A DNA stretch of 64,000 bases from positions 1,630,932-1,694,931 of the forward strand of contig PTFA01000024.1 of NCBI GenBank assembly GCA_003342895.1, given 5' to 3'. The translations under genes were made by a program, and so were the position numbers. This document shows, piece after piece, positions 48,640 to 60,717 of this stretch; the stretch's first letter is position 1; each line of letters starts with the position of its first letter. The DNA comes from Casuarius casuarius. Lineage: Eukaryota > Chordata > Aves > Casuariiformes > Casuariidae. Below the pieces are notes generated by a model, which saw nothing but the letters and a program-made list of their open reading frames with translations, did no database searches and was not told the origin of the DNA.

Positions 48640-49420
48640 AAGATAGTCAGCAAGTGGGTAAGGTACTCTTCGTTTCGTTCACATCACTTCAAAACGATGT
48701 TAGGGCCTAGGTCAATCGCCCTGCAAGCCCGTAATCAGTGCCATCGTACCTTAAAGTAGGTAAGAATCGCTGAAGGAGCCAAGGGCAAGATATGACAAGC
48801 ATCCCTAGAAAATGACAATGCCGAGAGCCCGTATGCCCAAGGGTGCTGATTGCATGTGCTATTAATAGCAAGAAGGGAAAACAAGATAGCAGTGCTGTCT
48901 ACCCATTTTAGATATCCTAAATGGAAGTTTGCATAGGGGGAGCTTCTCGGAAAAAGCCGCCCATGAAAGACAGAGCGTGAGGGTGCTGGGTGCATATTTG
49001 GCGGGCGAGCGGCAGGGGCACCAGCCCTGCCTGCCAGCCTCCCCTGCCCTCCGAGGCTGCCGAGAGGCTGCAGCAGCGGCAGAGCGGCTCATGACTCAGC
49101 CCCGGAGCTATGCAGCTCTGCAGATTAGCAGTAAGCGAGATCAAAAGGAGTTCACCGAAATACACGGGGTTATCTGCGTGGCACTTCCAGAGCTGACCTG
49201 CGTGTCAGTCACTCGTCTCGCTCATGGAGGGGGTCGGAAGAGGGGCTGGAGATCTGGCAGCGGGAGCTAATCTCCTCCTGGCTGCACGTCAGCCCAACAC
49301 GGCTTCATTCAATGCAAGCAAAGGAGAACATTTGAAACGATAACTGCTTCCAACCAGTACGGCCCCAGATAACGCCAAGGAGCCCCCCAACACGTACCAA
49401 TACATATAAAAACACTGCAG
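48640..49420. promoter_or_regulatory. CpG-island-like segment, candidate promoter or enhancer
   Basis: Between 48961 and 49320 I count about 20 CpG in 360 bp at roughly 58% G+C (observed/expected about 0.65), the highest in the window; CpGs begin already at about 48670. Motifs include TGACTCAGC (49092-49100, AP-1/half-MARE as bound by MAF/NRL), GATTAG (49123-49128) and CTAATC (49267-49272), both OTX/CRX-type, and CACGTCA (about 49286-49292, CRE-like). A strong donor-like AG|GTAAGA lies at about 48758-48765 on the plus strand. Frames of 76-113 codons on both strands follow from G+C content and have no recognisable product. It could be the 5' end of an unrecognised non-coding transcript. Confidence 0.45.
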
Positions 49421-52400
49421 CATCACCAGCATGTACACATCAACGTACTAAAAGGATTCTGAAAAACAGCACGTCTGTGTGAACAGAGCTGCTTCGAGCA
49501 CATTATTTAGGAAACATCAGAGAAGTCTGCTTTGCCAGCTGGCTAACAGTCGGATTAGAAAGTACACTAAGTAACACCAGATAGCCAGTAAACAGCCCAG
49601 TCCAAATAGGACTGGTTATATATAAAAATGAAGAAAATTAGCAGGATTGAGAAGGGATGAAATGCACATACAGAGGGGAAAAAGGGAAAAAGATTTTAAA
49701 AGATTAAAATTTAAGTATTTTTTAAAATGACAGGGGCTTTCTGTTCTCTTTTATGCAATTAAATAGAATAAGACAATTACATTTATACCCACTTTGGGAC
49801 TGAAGTAATATAATGTGGTCTTAATGCAAACGTGAATCTCAGACCTTTATGACATCATGATAAATCCCTCAAGAACCAAATACTGAATATCTCACTCAGG
49901 AAGATTTCTTCAAAGGTAACTTGGATTTCCTAATTTGACCATACACATGCAACAGGCAATGGTGCAAGTTAAGAAATTCTTGACAGCTTTTCATTGCAAG
50001 GATGGCCCTGGCAACATCTATTGCTGTTTTCTATCAACTGTTCTCTTTTTAGTGTGATTTAGAGTAGCTACATTCCCTTCCCCATTTGAAGGCATCAATT
50101 GTGCTTTTTCTAAAATCCTAATATGCTCAGTGTATGAATGACAAAGAACACAGACTGCTTTTCTGGGTGGAAGAGAGGATGTTTTTGAATCTGAATTCTC
50201 CTTCCTCATTATCCACCAACTGAATCTGCCTTTCCTAAACTAGATTACTGAACATTGCACCTTAGCATTTATGCTACTCCAACATATGCTCAAAACAAGG
50301 AATTTACATGCCCACATCAAAATCTGCTTTCATGCACGGCTCTGCCAACTCTGCCTACATACAGGCTGCTGTTGCACAGCCATCATTTTTGGACCTTCTA
50401 GCTTAAAATACCATTCAGCTAATACTTCTGCCTTATTTTATGCAGAACATATTATATTAACACTTGTGATTATGCAGAACATCATTAATGCAATGTTAAC
50501 TTGCAGAAATCCAAAACAGGCTCCTCAACATTGGAGTCCCAAAAGAATTAATGTCTAAGTCATTTCAAAGGGCAGGTACACATTCATGGAGCTGTAAAAG
50601 AGGACGCTAATATTTTGAAAAAGCCTGTATTTCTATACTAGCTAATTTGCAGCAGAGCTGCATAACAACTTCAGGCACAGGCAAACTAAACTACTGACTA
50701 GGATTAGAGACTGCTTCAAGGCACCTCTGTAAGAGCAAGTAACCCACCTCTATACCTACTTCAGCCAGCTAGTTTTTCTTTTGTCTTCACCCACACAGCT
50801 AGCCAGCATACACTGCACTCTGCCTCCCACCTGCACAGTTAAATACAGAGAGCTTGGTTACAGCTGCTGCTGCCTCTACAATCATGAGAAGGATCAAGGT
50901 GGATAAGATGAAGGTCTCTCCAGCAGCAGAAGTTGCCTTTCCCATCCTCCCGAGTGGCATCAGAAGCAGGAGGCCCAGTTTATAAGCTCTCAGCTAGCTA
51001 TTTATCACAGATTCTTGTTTTGGGACAGATTTTGGTTTGCTTTGGTCCTTGGTTTGTCTTTGAAAAGGATTACCTTTTTACATTGCTAAGAAGCCCTGAA
51101 TCAGCCCTGCAAGGTCAAAGTGGGTTGGAAGAGAGAACTGAGCAGCCCATGTGGCTGCAACCCACTTGGTGAGAGGGGTATATTCACTGCTCTGAGTGCT
51201 GCTTGTAGAGGGGAGAAGGGCAAAAGAGGCCCTTTCTCAACCTTTCAAGCCCTTCAATGCTTTTTCTCCCATCCAATACATCTGTATTTTTTCTAAGTAG
51301 CTGCCCTTTTATGCAGCTATTAATGATATCCACAGTCAGCTGGTAAGTGGCTGGCGCAGAAAACCTTTCAAGTACGAAGTTACTCATGTGAGTAATACCA
51401 GCAGCCTCAGAGGCTTCAGTGAAGCTATTCAGATTGTAAAGATATTCCTGTGACTATTTTTCAGATGAAGTCCAAACTGAGACTGATTTGAAATTTGATA
51501 CAGCAATGCCTCCATGTGTATCTGCCACAGATTAAGGGAAGAAAAAAAAATCAAAACAGCAAAACTCAGTTAAAAAGCGCCAACATTTTCACATCGCCAT
51601 GTAAATATCTTTGCTCACAACACATACACCTAAGTGTATACAGATTTACAGTATCTTTGTAGAGATTTATAACTTTTTTTTTTTACCAAACAAAACTCTT
51701 TTCTCATAATGGCAGTTTGCTTTGTTAGTGTAATGTAATCCCATAGCAAAAAGAATATCCTCTCAAGGCTAACACGTTCATGATCACCTTATTCATAGAG
51801 CTGAAAGGAAAATTCTGCCTCGGATGAAAACAAATGGCTGTGAGATCAAGATTCAGCCCAGCACAAGACTACTTCAGCTGTGCAGATAATTACAGGCTAT
51901 GCAAGATTTGCACACGGTTGCTATCAGAGGAATTATGCTCTCTTTACCAGCAGAAATGCACATGGGCAGATATTATTGTTATGGCTTTCATTACTTGCAC
52001 ATTCCTTCTAAAGAGTAAGTTCATACTGCAACACTCCCAGCATAACAAAGGAAAAGCTGCTACCTCTTATCCTATTAAATTCTCCTCCAACCTGCTATTA
52101 TCACTACAATATTATTTTATGCTTCTGTAATACATTTTTTAATCCCAAAACACTTTAAAAGATTAGTGCAAACTCTGCACAAGTTATAATCAAATATCCC
52201 AGAAACATTTCTGGGGAAAATGAAGACACTCTAAGAAAAGGTCAACAAAATGAAAACCACCAAAAAGCAGGAAAAAAAATCAAGAAGGAAGAGTATAATT
52301 CTTCAAACAAACAAGAATAAATCGGTTGTTTTTTCACAACTGCGTGAAGGTTAATACAATTTTTACAAAAAATAAGGGGTCATCCTGGGCACACACAAGT

Positions 52401-52609
52401 CTGTGAACTCCACTGGGGTCAGAATTTTACCCAGCAGTGGCAAATTGCCTGTTCTCTTCACAGGATCAGACCAACAGCATCACTGTTGGAAGTACATCGC
52501 TCCCTATCTGCAGTGTTGGTTCAATGCTGACCCAGACTCCTTGCCTTCACCTTCTATTGCATTACTAAGCCATGCCTCTTCCAGGAGCGCTGCCACACAG
52601 GTATTTCAA
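49421..52609. other. A+T-rich unique sequence, no gene recognised
   Basis: No gene supported. The 13-mer TTATGCAGAACAT is repeated at 50438-50450 and 50470-50482. Frames are below 100 codons and anonymous. Confidence 0.5.
50438..50482 (+). repeat. 13-bp direct repeat TTATGCAGAACAT, 32-bp period
   Basis: Exact copies at 50438-50450 and 50470-50482, followed by related TATTA/CATTA sequences. Either a decayed 32-bp duplication or two copies of one binding site. Confidence 0.7.
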
Positions 52610-53110
52610 TAACCCAGCGGTGCTTAAGTGAGGCAATCTGAGCTGATCTAATCGTTATCAGACCGTACTTGAAGGTCTATTCAACAACAAATCACTCCAG
52701 CCTGCTCTAAGGGCCATCTGGAGGGTTAGCTGTACATTGCAGGCCTATTCCTGTGGCAGCGCGTCAGGGAATAAACAAGAGCTCATTCTTTGCTGTATTT
52801 CTTTTCAGTCGTTTGAACTGCATTTAGCCTTGAGAGAAATAATCATGCCAGAACAGTCAGAAATACTTAATAAATAGCCTATGAAGCAATTAATCTTTCT
52901 GTTTGTATTCATGAAACTTTCTGTAGGTGCATCAGAGCTTTTGCTCTTCTGGGACGAAGGCAGGCTTTATTATTTTATCTGAGTTTTTAAAGTCATTATT
53001 TGTCTAGGGATTTTGTAAAATTGCCTTTTGCCACTGTAAAATACCATTTTTAATATAGATCATAAGTGCAGTTTACTAATATTGACTGTTGCATGCGAGG
53101 GGAAGGACTG
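52610..53110. promoter_or_regulatory. candidate conserved non-coding element
   Basis: Contains GCTTAAGTGAGG (NKX2-type AAGTG core, about 52622), GATCTAATCGTTATCAG (about 52644, OTX-type TAATC and inverted GATA), GGCAGCGCGTCAGGG (about 52757, clustered CpG), GCAATTAATC (about 52887) and several TAAA/ATTA cores, with unusually persistent CpGs in an A+T-rich background. There is no open frame of note and no repeat. Inferred from texture and motifs only. Confidence 0.25.
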
Positions 53111-56100
53111 AAATCAGGATACTCTCTGTAGCTGCAGTATTAGAAACCTAGGAGGAGAAAAAAAGAAATGCAACTGACTTGAAACCCTCCTTAACTCTAT
53201 GTATTGGACTGAATGAAGATATACCATAGTATTTGGAAAGCATATTGCATTCCGTTTTTTTCTATGCAAGAACAGCAGAATCTAACACTGAAAAGTTTTC
53301 TGCTAAAAAAATTAATCTCAGGCAGACTTCTCTGTGTGCCTATTTTCCTAGTCAAATTTGTTTGAAGCAGTTCAGTGGTGCAGTTCATGGTCTATCAGGG
53401 GAAAAAATTCATTCAGTTGTTTAAGCTTCTTTGCATTAGTAAAGAGAAACATTTCTTAATGGAGAGATTCCCTGATGATTACTTCCCCTCCTTTTCACAG
53501 AACTGGACTACATCACCCAAGCAACTACAGGCCTTATTTTCTAAGGAAAATGATATTAGGAAGAGTATTTAAAAGTACCACTAACTCCTTTTGTAGGCAC
53601 TTGGCAGCCAGAAATGAAAAAGAAAGATCGCATTACCATGCGATCAAACCAGTTTTCAACAGACCACCTGAGAACGTCCCACTGGAGTCAGCAAAGGCAA
53701 CGTCGCCCTCCTGGTTAAGGGGAAGTATGTTGGAGTCCCAGTCACGAGAAACAGAGGAAACTCTGAGGAAGACAGTTCTAGTAACAAGCAGGGGGAAGAA
53801 GAAATTTTCATTGCATAGATGCTGCACAAGTATAACCCCATTTCAGTTTTGTACCAGTTCAGAAAGCAGAGCTCTGCTTCTGAAAATTTTGAGATGTGCC
53901 ATGCAGGACCTTCTCTAACACTCGTGCTTCTTCACCAGCATGCAAAAAGCAGAATCACCTTTGCAAGAGCACCCTGGCACCTGCTGTTTACAGGCACACG
54001 TTACCCCTCTCTTTCCTTCCTGGAGTTGACTGCAACTTTTTCCAACGCTGATTTGAAAACCTGACTCTTTTTTAACTTCCCGAAGTCCCTTTTAGCAACA
54101 TGTATTGGTTACGCTGTGTTTACAGGAAGCAGATGCTGATTTATAGCTATTTTCAAAGTAAAGTATATTTCCTTTTATTCTTTCAGACTTGCATTGAAGG
54201 GACATCTCTGAGATGTATCTGCTTTCTAAGTCAATCAGAAACAACATCTGCTGGTCAGATCAGTTACTTTCCAGCAAAACTGTAAAGGCAATTTACTCTC
54301 ACTTACGTATCATTATGATCACATCTCTCTGCTGCATCATTACCAGCTACGGAGAAGTGCAAGTTTGAAAGTGCCAGCAGCACCTCTATTACCTGTCAAG
54401 TGGCCACTAAGAGAGTCCCAGAGATGTTTTTCATGCTGAATCTTGCACAAAAGCAGCATTTTCCATTCATTTTGAAGAAAAGTCCTGAGTGATAGGTATT
54501 TCCAGGAGGTCACTGAATTTCCAATCATACAGGGAATATTACTGCCTTGACAAATGCACTGTTAGCATCTGCAGTTAGACCTGGCGTATACCTACCTCTC
54601 TTTCTTGAGCTATTTCAGACACTTAAACCCTTAGTTACTCTCAGCCGCATCTCCCTAGTTCAGGGAGTGTCTGAAGATAACCCATACAAAAGTGCTCTCA
54701 GCAGAAAATTTAAAAAACAACGGACTCCACATGGAAAACAGCGAAGACTACTTTTTCCAGTAGATTCATCTCCAGCTCTAAGGGTCCCTGACTTCAAAGC
54801 CGTGCCTCTCTCCTGAAAGATGGTGGGAGGAGTATTTAGACCTGCCTTCCAACTCCCTGTAGGTATTTGGGAGTGGGCTCTTGTCATTTTTGGCACACAG
54901 GTTGATTCAGCCTCTCCCTGGCACACCACAGTTACAGGTATCCAGCATATCAGACTCTCCGTGCTTCCCAGCTCCAGGACAGGAGAGCAGGATGAGACAG
55001 GATAAATGTGGTTAGTAAGTACAGTGATGCTTTGTAAGAGAATTAAGGGTAAGGTGTGAAAGACAAGGATGGAAGTGGATAGGTCCTAAGCTAGTTTGGG
55101 AAGTTAGTGGGTATTATATAAAGCTAGGGAGGCTGTTGGGACTATGTGCTTGGGACTCTGGTATAAGGTAAATCAGGAGAGTAAAATTTGTTGCTTGACT
55201 GACAGTTTGTTTTGTTTTTTTCCTCAAGTCATACACTGTCAACATTTGCGGAATACAAAATCAATGTAGTCTTGGTCTTCCTTATGATTTAATATTGAAT
55301 TTCAGCAATATTTGGCATTAAAATTTTACTGTGAATGAGTAGTTGCAAAGGAAAGAAGATGGAAGAACATTTCTTTGATGAGCCAGAGTCCTTCAAGATT
55401 TAAGTTATAAAAAAGTGAGATTTCAGACACTGTCAAAACCTCTCTTTTTTTTTTTTAATTCCAATATTACATGAAAATATGATTCTATTTTCCATTTCAT
55501 AGTTGTTACAGGGAGTGAGCAGAAAAGAGAGGAAAAAGAACAGTGGTTCAGTACAACATTGTTATTTAAATAGATAATGACCATAACCTTTCCCATTTCA
55601 GCATTACCTCACTAAAAATAGTTATTTAAAAAATAAGTGTCTCCAGTTGTTTGGATCAACCTTTTAAAAAGGGAACTAAGCAAACTGAAAAAATAGAAGA
55701 AACGATAATATTCTTCTGGAGATTTCAAACGAAGGTATTAGAGGCAAGAGAACATGTAAGCTGGACATTTGCTCTGACCATGAATTCCCATACAATTGGG
55801 GATTCTCACAATGTCTTTCACAGCTAATAACAGGAGAAGTTAATTCTTGGGTACACAGCTGAAAAATAGGTGGATGAAGCTTCTTTATTTGATAATAAAA
55901 TGTCAAAACACATGAAAACATTGTCTGCAAGCAATGAAAAAAATAATAAGAGAATAAAAACAGGATCCTTTTTTTCCTCCCTACTATAATTAGATGAAAT
56001 CATGAATACAAATAAAAACACTGGTCTCCTTGAGTATGCAAGATTTGAATAAGATGGCACTTGTGTTCTTATTTTGCAAAATTCTAGCAGAACATACAAA

Positions 56101-56284
56101 ATATGATCAAGAAAAAGGATGAACTTCACCTTCTAAGGGGGTAAAATGGCAAAAGCTTACTCGAGCATTTACAAATGGATCTTTGCATTCAGAGTGGAAA
56201 ACCTGGTATGTGATCGATAAAAGTCAGCCTTGATACTTTGTCACTCACTGCATTAATCATCAATAAGTATTAAACTCCCAAAAC
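53111..56284. other. unique sequence, no gene recognised
   Basis: A 147-codon ATG-started frame at 53475-53918 overlaps other frames on both strands and shows no known domain, and its amino-acid order looks random. T12 at about 55445-55456. No gene or repeat is otherwise supported. Confidence 0.5.
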
Positions 56285-56289
56285 ATTTG

Positions 56290-56352
56290 AGAATCACCAG
56301 TCCGTGAAGGCAAGACACACTATAGTGTGTCTATCATCTTGGCACAATAAAG
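56290..56352 (+). mobile_element. possible L2/CR1-type LINE 3'-end fragment
   Basis: GTCCGTGAAGGCAAGACACA followed by ATCATCTTGGCACAATAAAG resembles the L2 3'-terminal words ctccatgagggcagggac and tgcctggcacatagtaggtgctcaataaa. The middle has been replaced by the palindrome noted separately. Very short; tentative. Confidence 0.25.
56313..56332. repeat. 20-bp perfect palindrome
   Basis: AGACACACTATAGTGTGTCT is identical on both strands. Unlike the AT palindrome at 38.8 kb it has mixed composition, so chance is less likely. It could be a cruciform or a dimeric-factor site. Confidence 0.9.
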
Positions 56353-57899
56353 AAACCAGTGAGAGTAATAATTATTTTCCTGTTATAAATAGGGAGCAAT
56401 CATAGAAATGTTTTCTCCATCTAAATATGAGAAGGCTTTTTCAGGGGAAAGATGGGACTTGTCTGTTTCAACTTCATTCTGAGGTAAATATTCTTCTGAG
56501 CAATTTTCATTCTGAATTTCATGATTGTTTTGCAGAACACTTGTGCTTCTCAAAATTAGTCTATACAGCTAATATTTTCATTTATCTTGAAGTGCTGAAC
56601 TATTTTACAGGGTTCAAGGACTGTTTTTTTTTAAATGATCCCAATAAATCTAAGGCATGTGTAAAAAAGCTTTAGTTCATAACAAAAGGTTTAGAAAAAG
56701 AAAACACTTGGTGTTGCTCAAACTCTGCCATTTCTTTCTTAAAAACAAATTGAAAGTAGAGCCTGATTTCATTACTGACATCAGTATCTCTAAAACTGTT
56801 TCATTCTTCATCTTAAAGTATGAACCATGGCTAATGATAACTGGATCACAGATACATTTTCTTTGGAAGAAGGTGCTCAACCAGATAACTTCTCAGCAGA
56901 GGAAAAAGAATCATCAATAGCATCACAATACAATGGAAATTTTCCATTTGAATTCAAGGAGAGATCCACGAAGAAATTTTTGGCTGGGCTGGGGAGCTAA
57001 ATATACCCTAATTTTGGATTAGACACATTTTTATGTCATGCAGCACAAAATCTCTCTGCAAGGCTGTCTTCTGTATTTTGTCGGTTAACAAAGCAGAACC
57101 AAAGCTTAAAAGTTGAGTAAGACGACACAAGGTATCACAGTTATCTGCTTTCCATTAATCTCCTTTATTTAGTCTCTTTCTGTTAAGGGCTTTTCCCCCC
57201 ATTTTTTCAAAATGCTTACCATGCAATTTAATTCACATTATTTTTACTTTGTATTTTTCTAAAATTCACACCTTTTGGCAGCAATCCACATGTCTACAGC
57301 ATGACAGAGGCCACAAGTCTCAAATGAGCAAAGTTTGCTGCAGGTCAGGATGTGGCATATTCTGTAGTTTTGCAGTGCCTTCTCCAAGCAGATACCCTAT
57401 TACAAGCCGGAAGAGACTCATTGCTGTTTTACTGGCCCAAACTGGCGATACGCAAAGAAAAATGTCATCTTTTAAAGCACCATCACTAGGTACTGCAGAC
57501 CTCAGTGGACCATACCTTTATTTAAAAGGAAACAAAAATAAAAACAGTTTTCAATATCAAAAATATTAGCTTTTTCATAACTTTATTGCCAAAATCAATC
57601 CAAAAGCATATCTACCAAAGATGTTGGCATGAAAACTCAGTCCTCAACCAGGGACTGAGCTACCATTGTACGCAGGTAAGGAAATAAAATGCAGTGTCAG
57701 TCTACATACTTAAATCAGCAAACACATGGTCCTGTTTCACTGGACTGCATAATTTAGCTGGTGGGTATTCAGCTGATTCAACTTGGTGGAACCAAGTAAC
57801 AGATTTCTTATATGCCTGTAGCTTTAGTTCTTCACCATTTAAAATTGAAACTCTAGAGATAACCGAACAAAGTTCAGATATGTCCTTGGTGCTTTGAAC
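56353..57899. other. A+T-rich unique sequence, no gene recognised
   Basis: Frames up to 106 codons (57249-57569, plus) are anonymous. No repeat or RNA is supported. Confidence 0.5.
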
Positions 57900-58200
57900 A
57901 TAAAACTGTTTAGATACGCAATATCCATTGGCTATTTCTTAATTCACAAATAGCGAAGTCCAAAAATTAAAGTGGAAAAAATTAGTCTATTATTAGAGTC
58001 ATGTTAAAAGGAGGCATCCAGCATTTCATTTCTGGCTGACCTTTCACTTGCATGTGCAACTGGACAGCAATAATCTGCAATAATTTTACAAAGTTATTCA
58101 AGACTAAACATATTGATGCAATTTAGTTCCAAAATGGTAAGTGCATTAAGCTTCCCAATGCCGTTATCTGCAGACTATCATTATCAGTTGTTCATACAAT
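57900..58200. promoter_or_regulatory. weak candidate conserved block
   Basis: A run of homeodomain and nuclear-receptor-type cores: CCATTGGCTATTTC (about 57929), TGACCTTTCAC (about 58039), ATAATCTGCAATAATTTTAC (about 58069-58088) and CCGTTATCTGCAG (about 58160). Texture resembles the 17-kb and 52.6-kb blocks but is less dense. Confidence 0.15.
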
Positions 58201-59979
58201 GTTCCGAAAGCATATAATGTGGTATCTCTTGCTATTTGAAAAAGCACATTCCAGTTTGATTCCTATAGGGCATGATACAAGATCAGATGCATTTTGGATT
58301 TTCAGAGCACAGCAACTGCTCTCTCTTTCATTCCCCTGGGAAGTAGGCTCAACGACGCCAAGGCTCCAAGGATTGCAGACTTTTTCCAGAAACTATCTTT
58401 CACATTCCTGAACTTTAGCCATTTATACACTTTTGCCCTAGATTTTCCTAATGCATTTCTCGTTAATAATTTGTCATATGCCTTTACCCCTTCTTCCCCC
58501 GCCAAAGGAAAAAAAAAACAACTTTAATTAATTCCTGGTAAAAAAATGGGTAATTTGCTCTGTTCAGAAAGAAAATACCTGTACATCTATTTTGCTCTTA
58601 ACTGAACACTAGATGAGTTAGTGTAGCTTTCACATCTTATTACAGATCTTCTGCCAGTAGACACTGTGAAGCTTCCTCCTACATCTAAGCAAATATGAGC
58701 TTAATGTGGATTTGGAATGTAGAGTTTTAAAATGATCAGTAATGGCCAATGGCCCGTTTTTTAATAGGCCTTCTTCTCAGGGCTGCAGGGAAAAAAAAGG
58801 CAAAAAATTGCCACAAGCTCTGATTTCTTTTCCTTTCTAGAGATACTTTAGTTGAAAGAGCTTCAGATTTTTTGTTTGAAGAAAAATTTTCCAGGCAAGT
58901 CAGTCCTACCCTGTAGACCACTGACTGTTAGCCAAGCATTTATTAATAATCTATAAGGAGTTGGCTGATCATATGATTTTCACTCCTTTCATTGTTTATA
59001 GCTGTAAAGCCCAAAACAAATGGGTGGAGGCACTTGAGTGAAAAGAAGTAGACAGTAAGATTTATAATTTTCAGAACAATGTAATACATGTCTTAAAGAT
59101 GCCAAGAATATATGAAGTACTAGCCTAGCCTAGCCTTGTTCTGTCTGAATAGTTGTCATAGTTGTACAGGGCTGTTGTGGGACTGGTAGGAAGAAAAAAA
59201 GAGAACTGATGATGCATGAAATAATAAGGTCTACAGTGTTATAAAAGTTTGCTTTAGAAACGCCATGCAGTTCATACGAAAAGGTGCTTAAAATTAGATG
59301 TGATAAATCCAGGCCAAAGTGCTGCATTTGCTTTAAATGCAAGAATAAAACCCTGCATTTCCTAAGAGATGTGCACATTATCTGCAAACTATACACAAAA
59401 CTATGCAAGTGGCTACATCTGTGAAGCCCATATAGCTACCAGGCAGGCATTATGGGTATAGTTCTCATGACCTTATCAGAAAATTCTTCCCCAAACTTTT
59501 CATAATTATTACATCAATAAGATTCTTGTCTTAAACGCATTCCGATAAAATGTAGCAAGAGGCTAAAGTTACAAAACAGATATTCCAACTATAATCACAG
59601 GCCAATGAACCAAGAGACTGTATGGTACATTAATTCCCACAACTGCATGAACTGTCTCATCTAAAGACCTTGTGACAAATACAATAAATCATATTTAACT
59701 GGCTCTAGGAGAAACTTCCCTTTGGGCTTGATACCTCTTCAGGCAGTGATATAAAACAATGAGCAAATATATGCTTTCTCATTCCCAAATGCATCTAAAG
59801 GTATTGGGAATTTTATGAATTTGTTTAACACTAGCAAATTTGCCCTTCAGCTACTCCCATAATGACATATTTATAACTAAAATAGCTGTGGGTTGATATT
59901 TGCTTATATAATCAATCACTGCTATCCACCCAAATATTCTACTAAATCTGCCTCTAGAAAATGGTATCTTAACAAAAAC
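58201..59979. other. A+T-rich unique sequence, no gene recognised
   Basis: Nothing supported beyond a TAGCC x3 microrepeat at about 59124-59138. Frames are below 95 codons. Confidence 0.5.
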
Positions 59980-59998
59980 TGTGTGTGCGCGCGCGTAC
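59980..59998. repeat. alternating purine-pyrimidine (TG)n(CG)n run, Z-DNA prone
   Basis: Nineteen strictly alternating bases, TGTGTGTG then CGCGCGCG then TAC. CG/TG alternation is the classical sequence for left-handed Z-DNA, and four consecutive CpG units are exceptional in a CpG-poor region. Confidence 0.85.
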
Positions 59999-60690
59999 TT
60001 TCTTTTCCAATATATATAGAAAAACAATCACAGCCACCACCAAGGTAAAGTCATATTTCATAATGATGATGCCATTAGAAGCCTGTATATCATGGTTTTA
60101 ATTTGCCTCTATGAAATATTACTTGTTTAGTGCAACAGAAAATTAAGGGTATTTCACATAATAAAACAGTAATGTGGTACTCATGCTAAAATGTTTTAAA
60201 CGCCTTAAGTTATCATTACCCTTTGAATCTCTTGGCACACCCTTTGTCCTTCTAGAGGTAAGCACTAAAGGCAAAAGCCAGATCTGCATCTTGTGTGGCA
60301 GACTTCAAGCACTTACTAAAGTTGATAATGAATTATAACCAAAGATTAAATACCCCTTGAAGTATTATGTTATCTGCAGTTTCACTGCCCAATACCACAT
60401 TGCTTCACAGTGATCTCAGCATAAGGGAGCCTATAGAAATCCAAAATTCACTAGACATCTGTAGATAACTCCAATAGACTTGGGCAAGATCTGGTTTCCT
60501 GTCTGCCTTCCTGATCAAAGGTAGCACAATATAAAAACAACGTAACATTAAGGTAAAAAAAATACATCCTCAGTTACCAGCAAAAGCTTAGTGTACAGTC
60601 ACTATTACCATTTTACCCTTTAATGCAAGAGAAAAACCATTTACAAACACTGTATTATTGATAAAACGCCTAAGAATTCCGGTAGTTTGT
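59999..60690. other. A+T-rich unique sequence, nothing recognised
   Basis: No gene or repeat recognised between the Z-DNA-prone run and the hairpin at 60.69 kb. Confidence 0.5.
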
Positions 60691-60717
60691 CATCAACACA
60701 GGTTTTCTGTGTTGATG
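60691..60717. repeat. perfect 11-bp hairpin
   Basis: CATCAACACAG, a 5-nt loop GTTTT, then CTGTGTTGATG: the arms are exact reverse complements. The stem does not extend into the flanks, so it is too short for a canonical pre-miRNA (about 22-bp stem). A cruciform, protein site or chance are possible. Confidence 0.9.

Noticed and set aside
52395..52450. Words similar to a reptilian repeat (CCACTGGGGTCAGAATTTTACC)
   Set aside because: A single short match; no family boundary or second matching block.
53475..53918. 147-codon ATG-started frame
   Set aside because: No family resemblance, overlapping frames on both strands, and no promoter or splice evidence.
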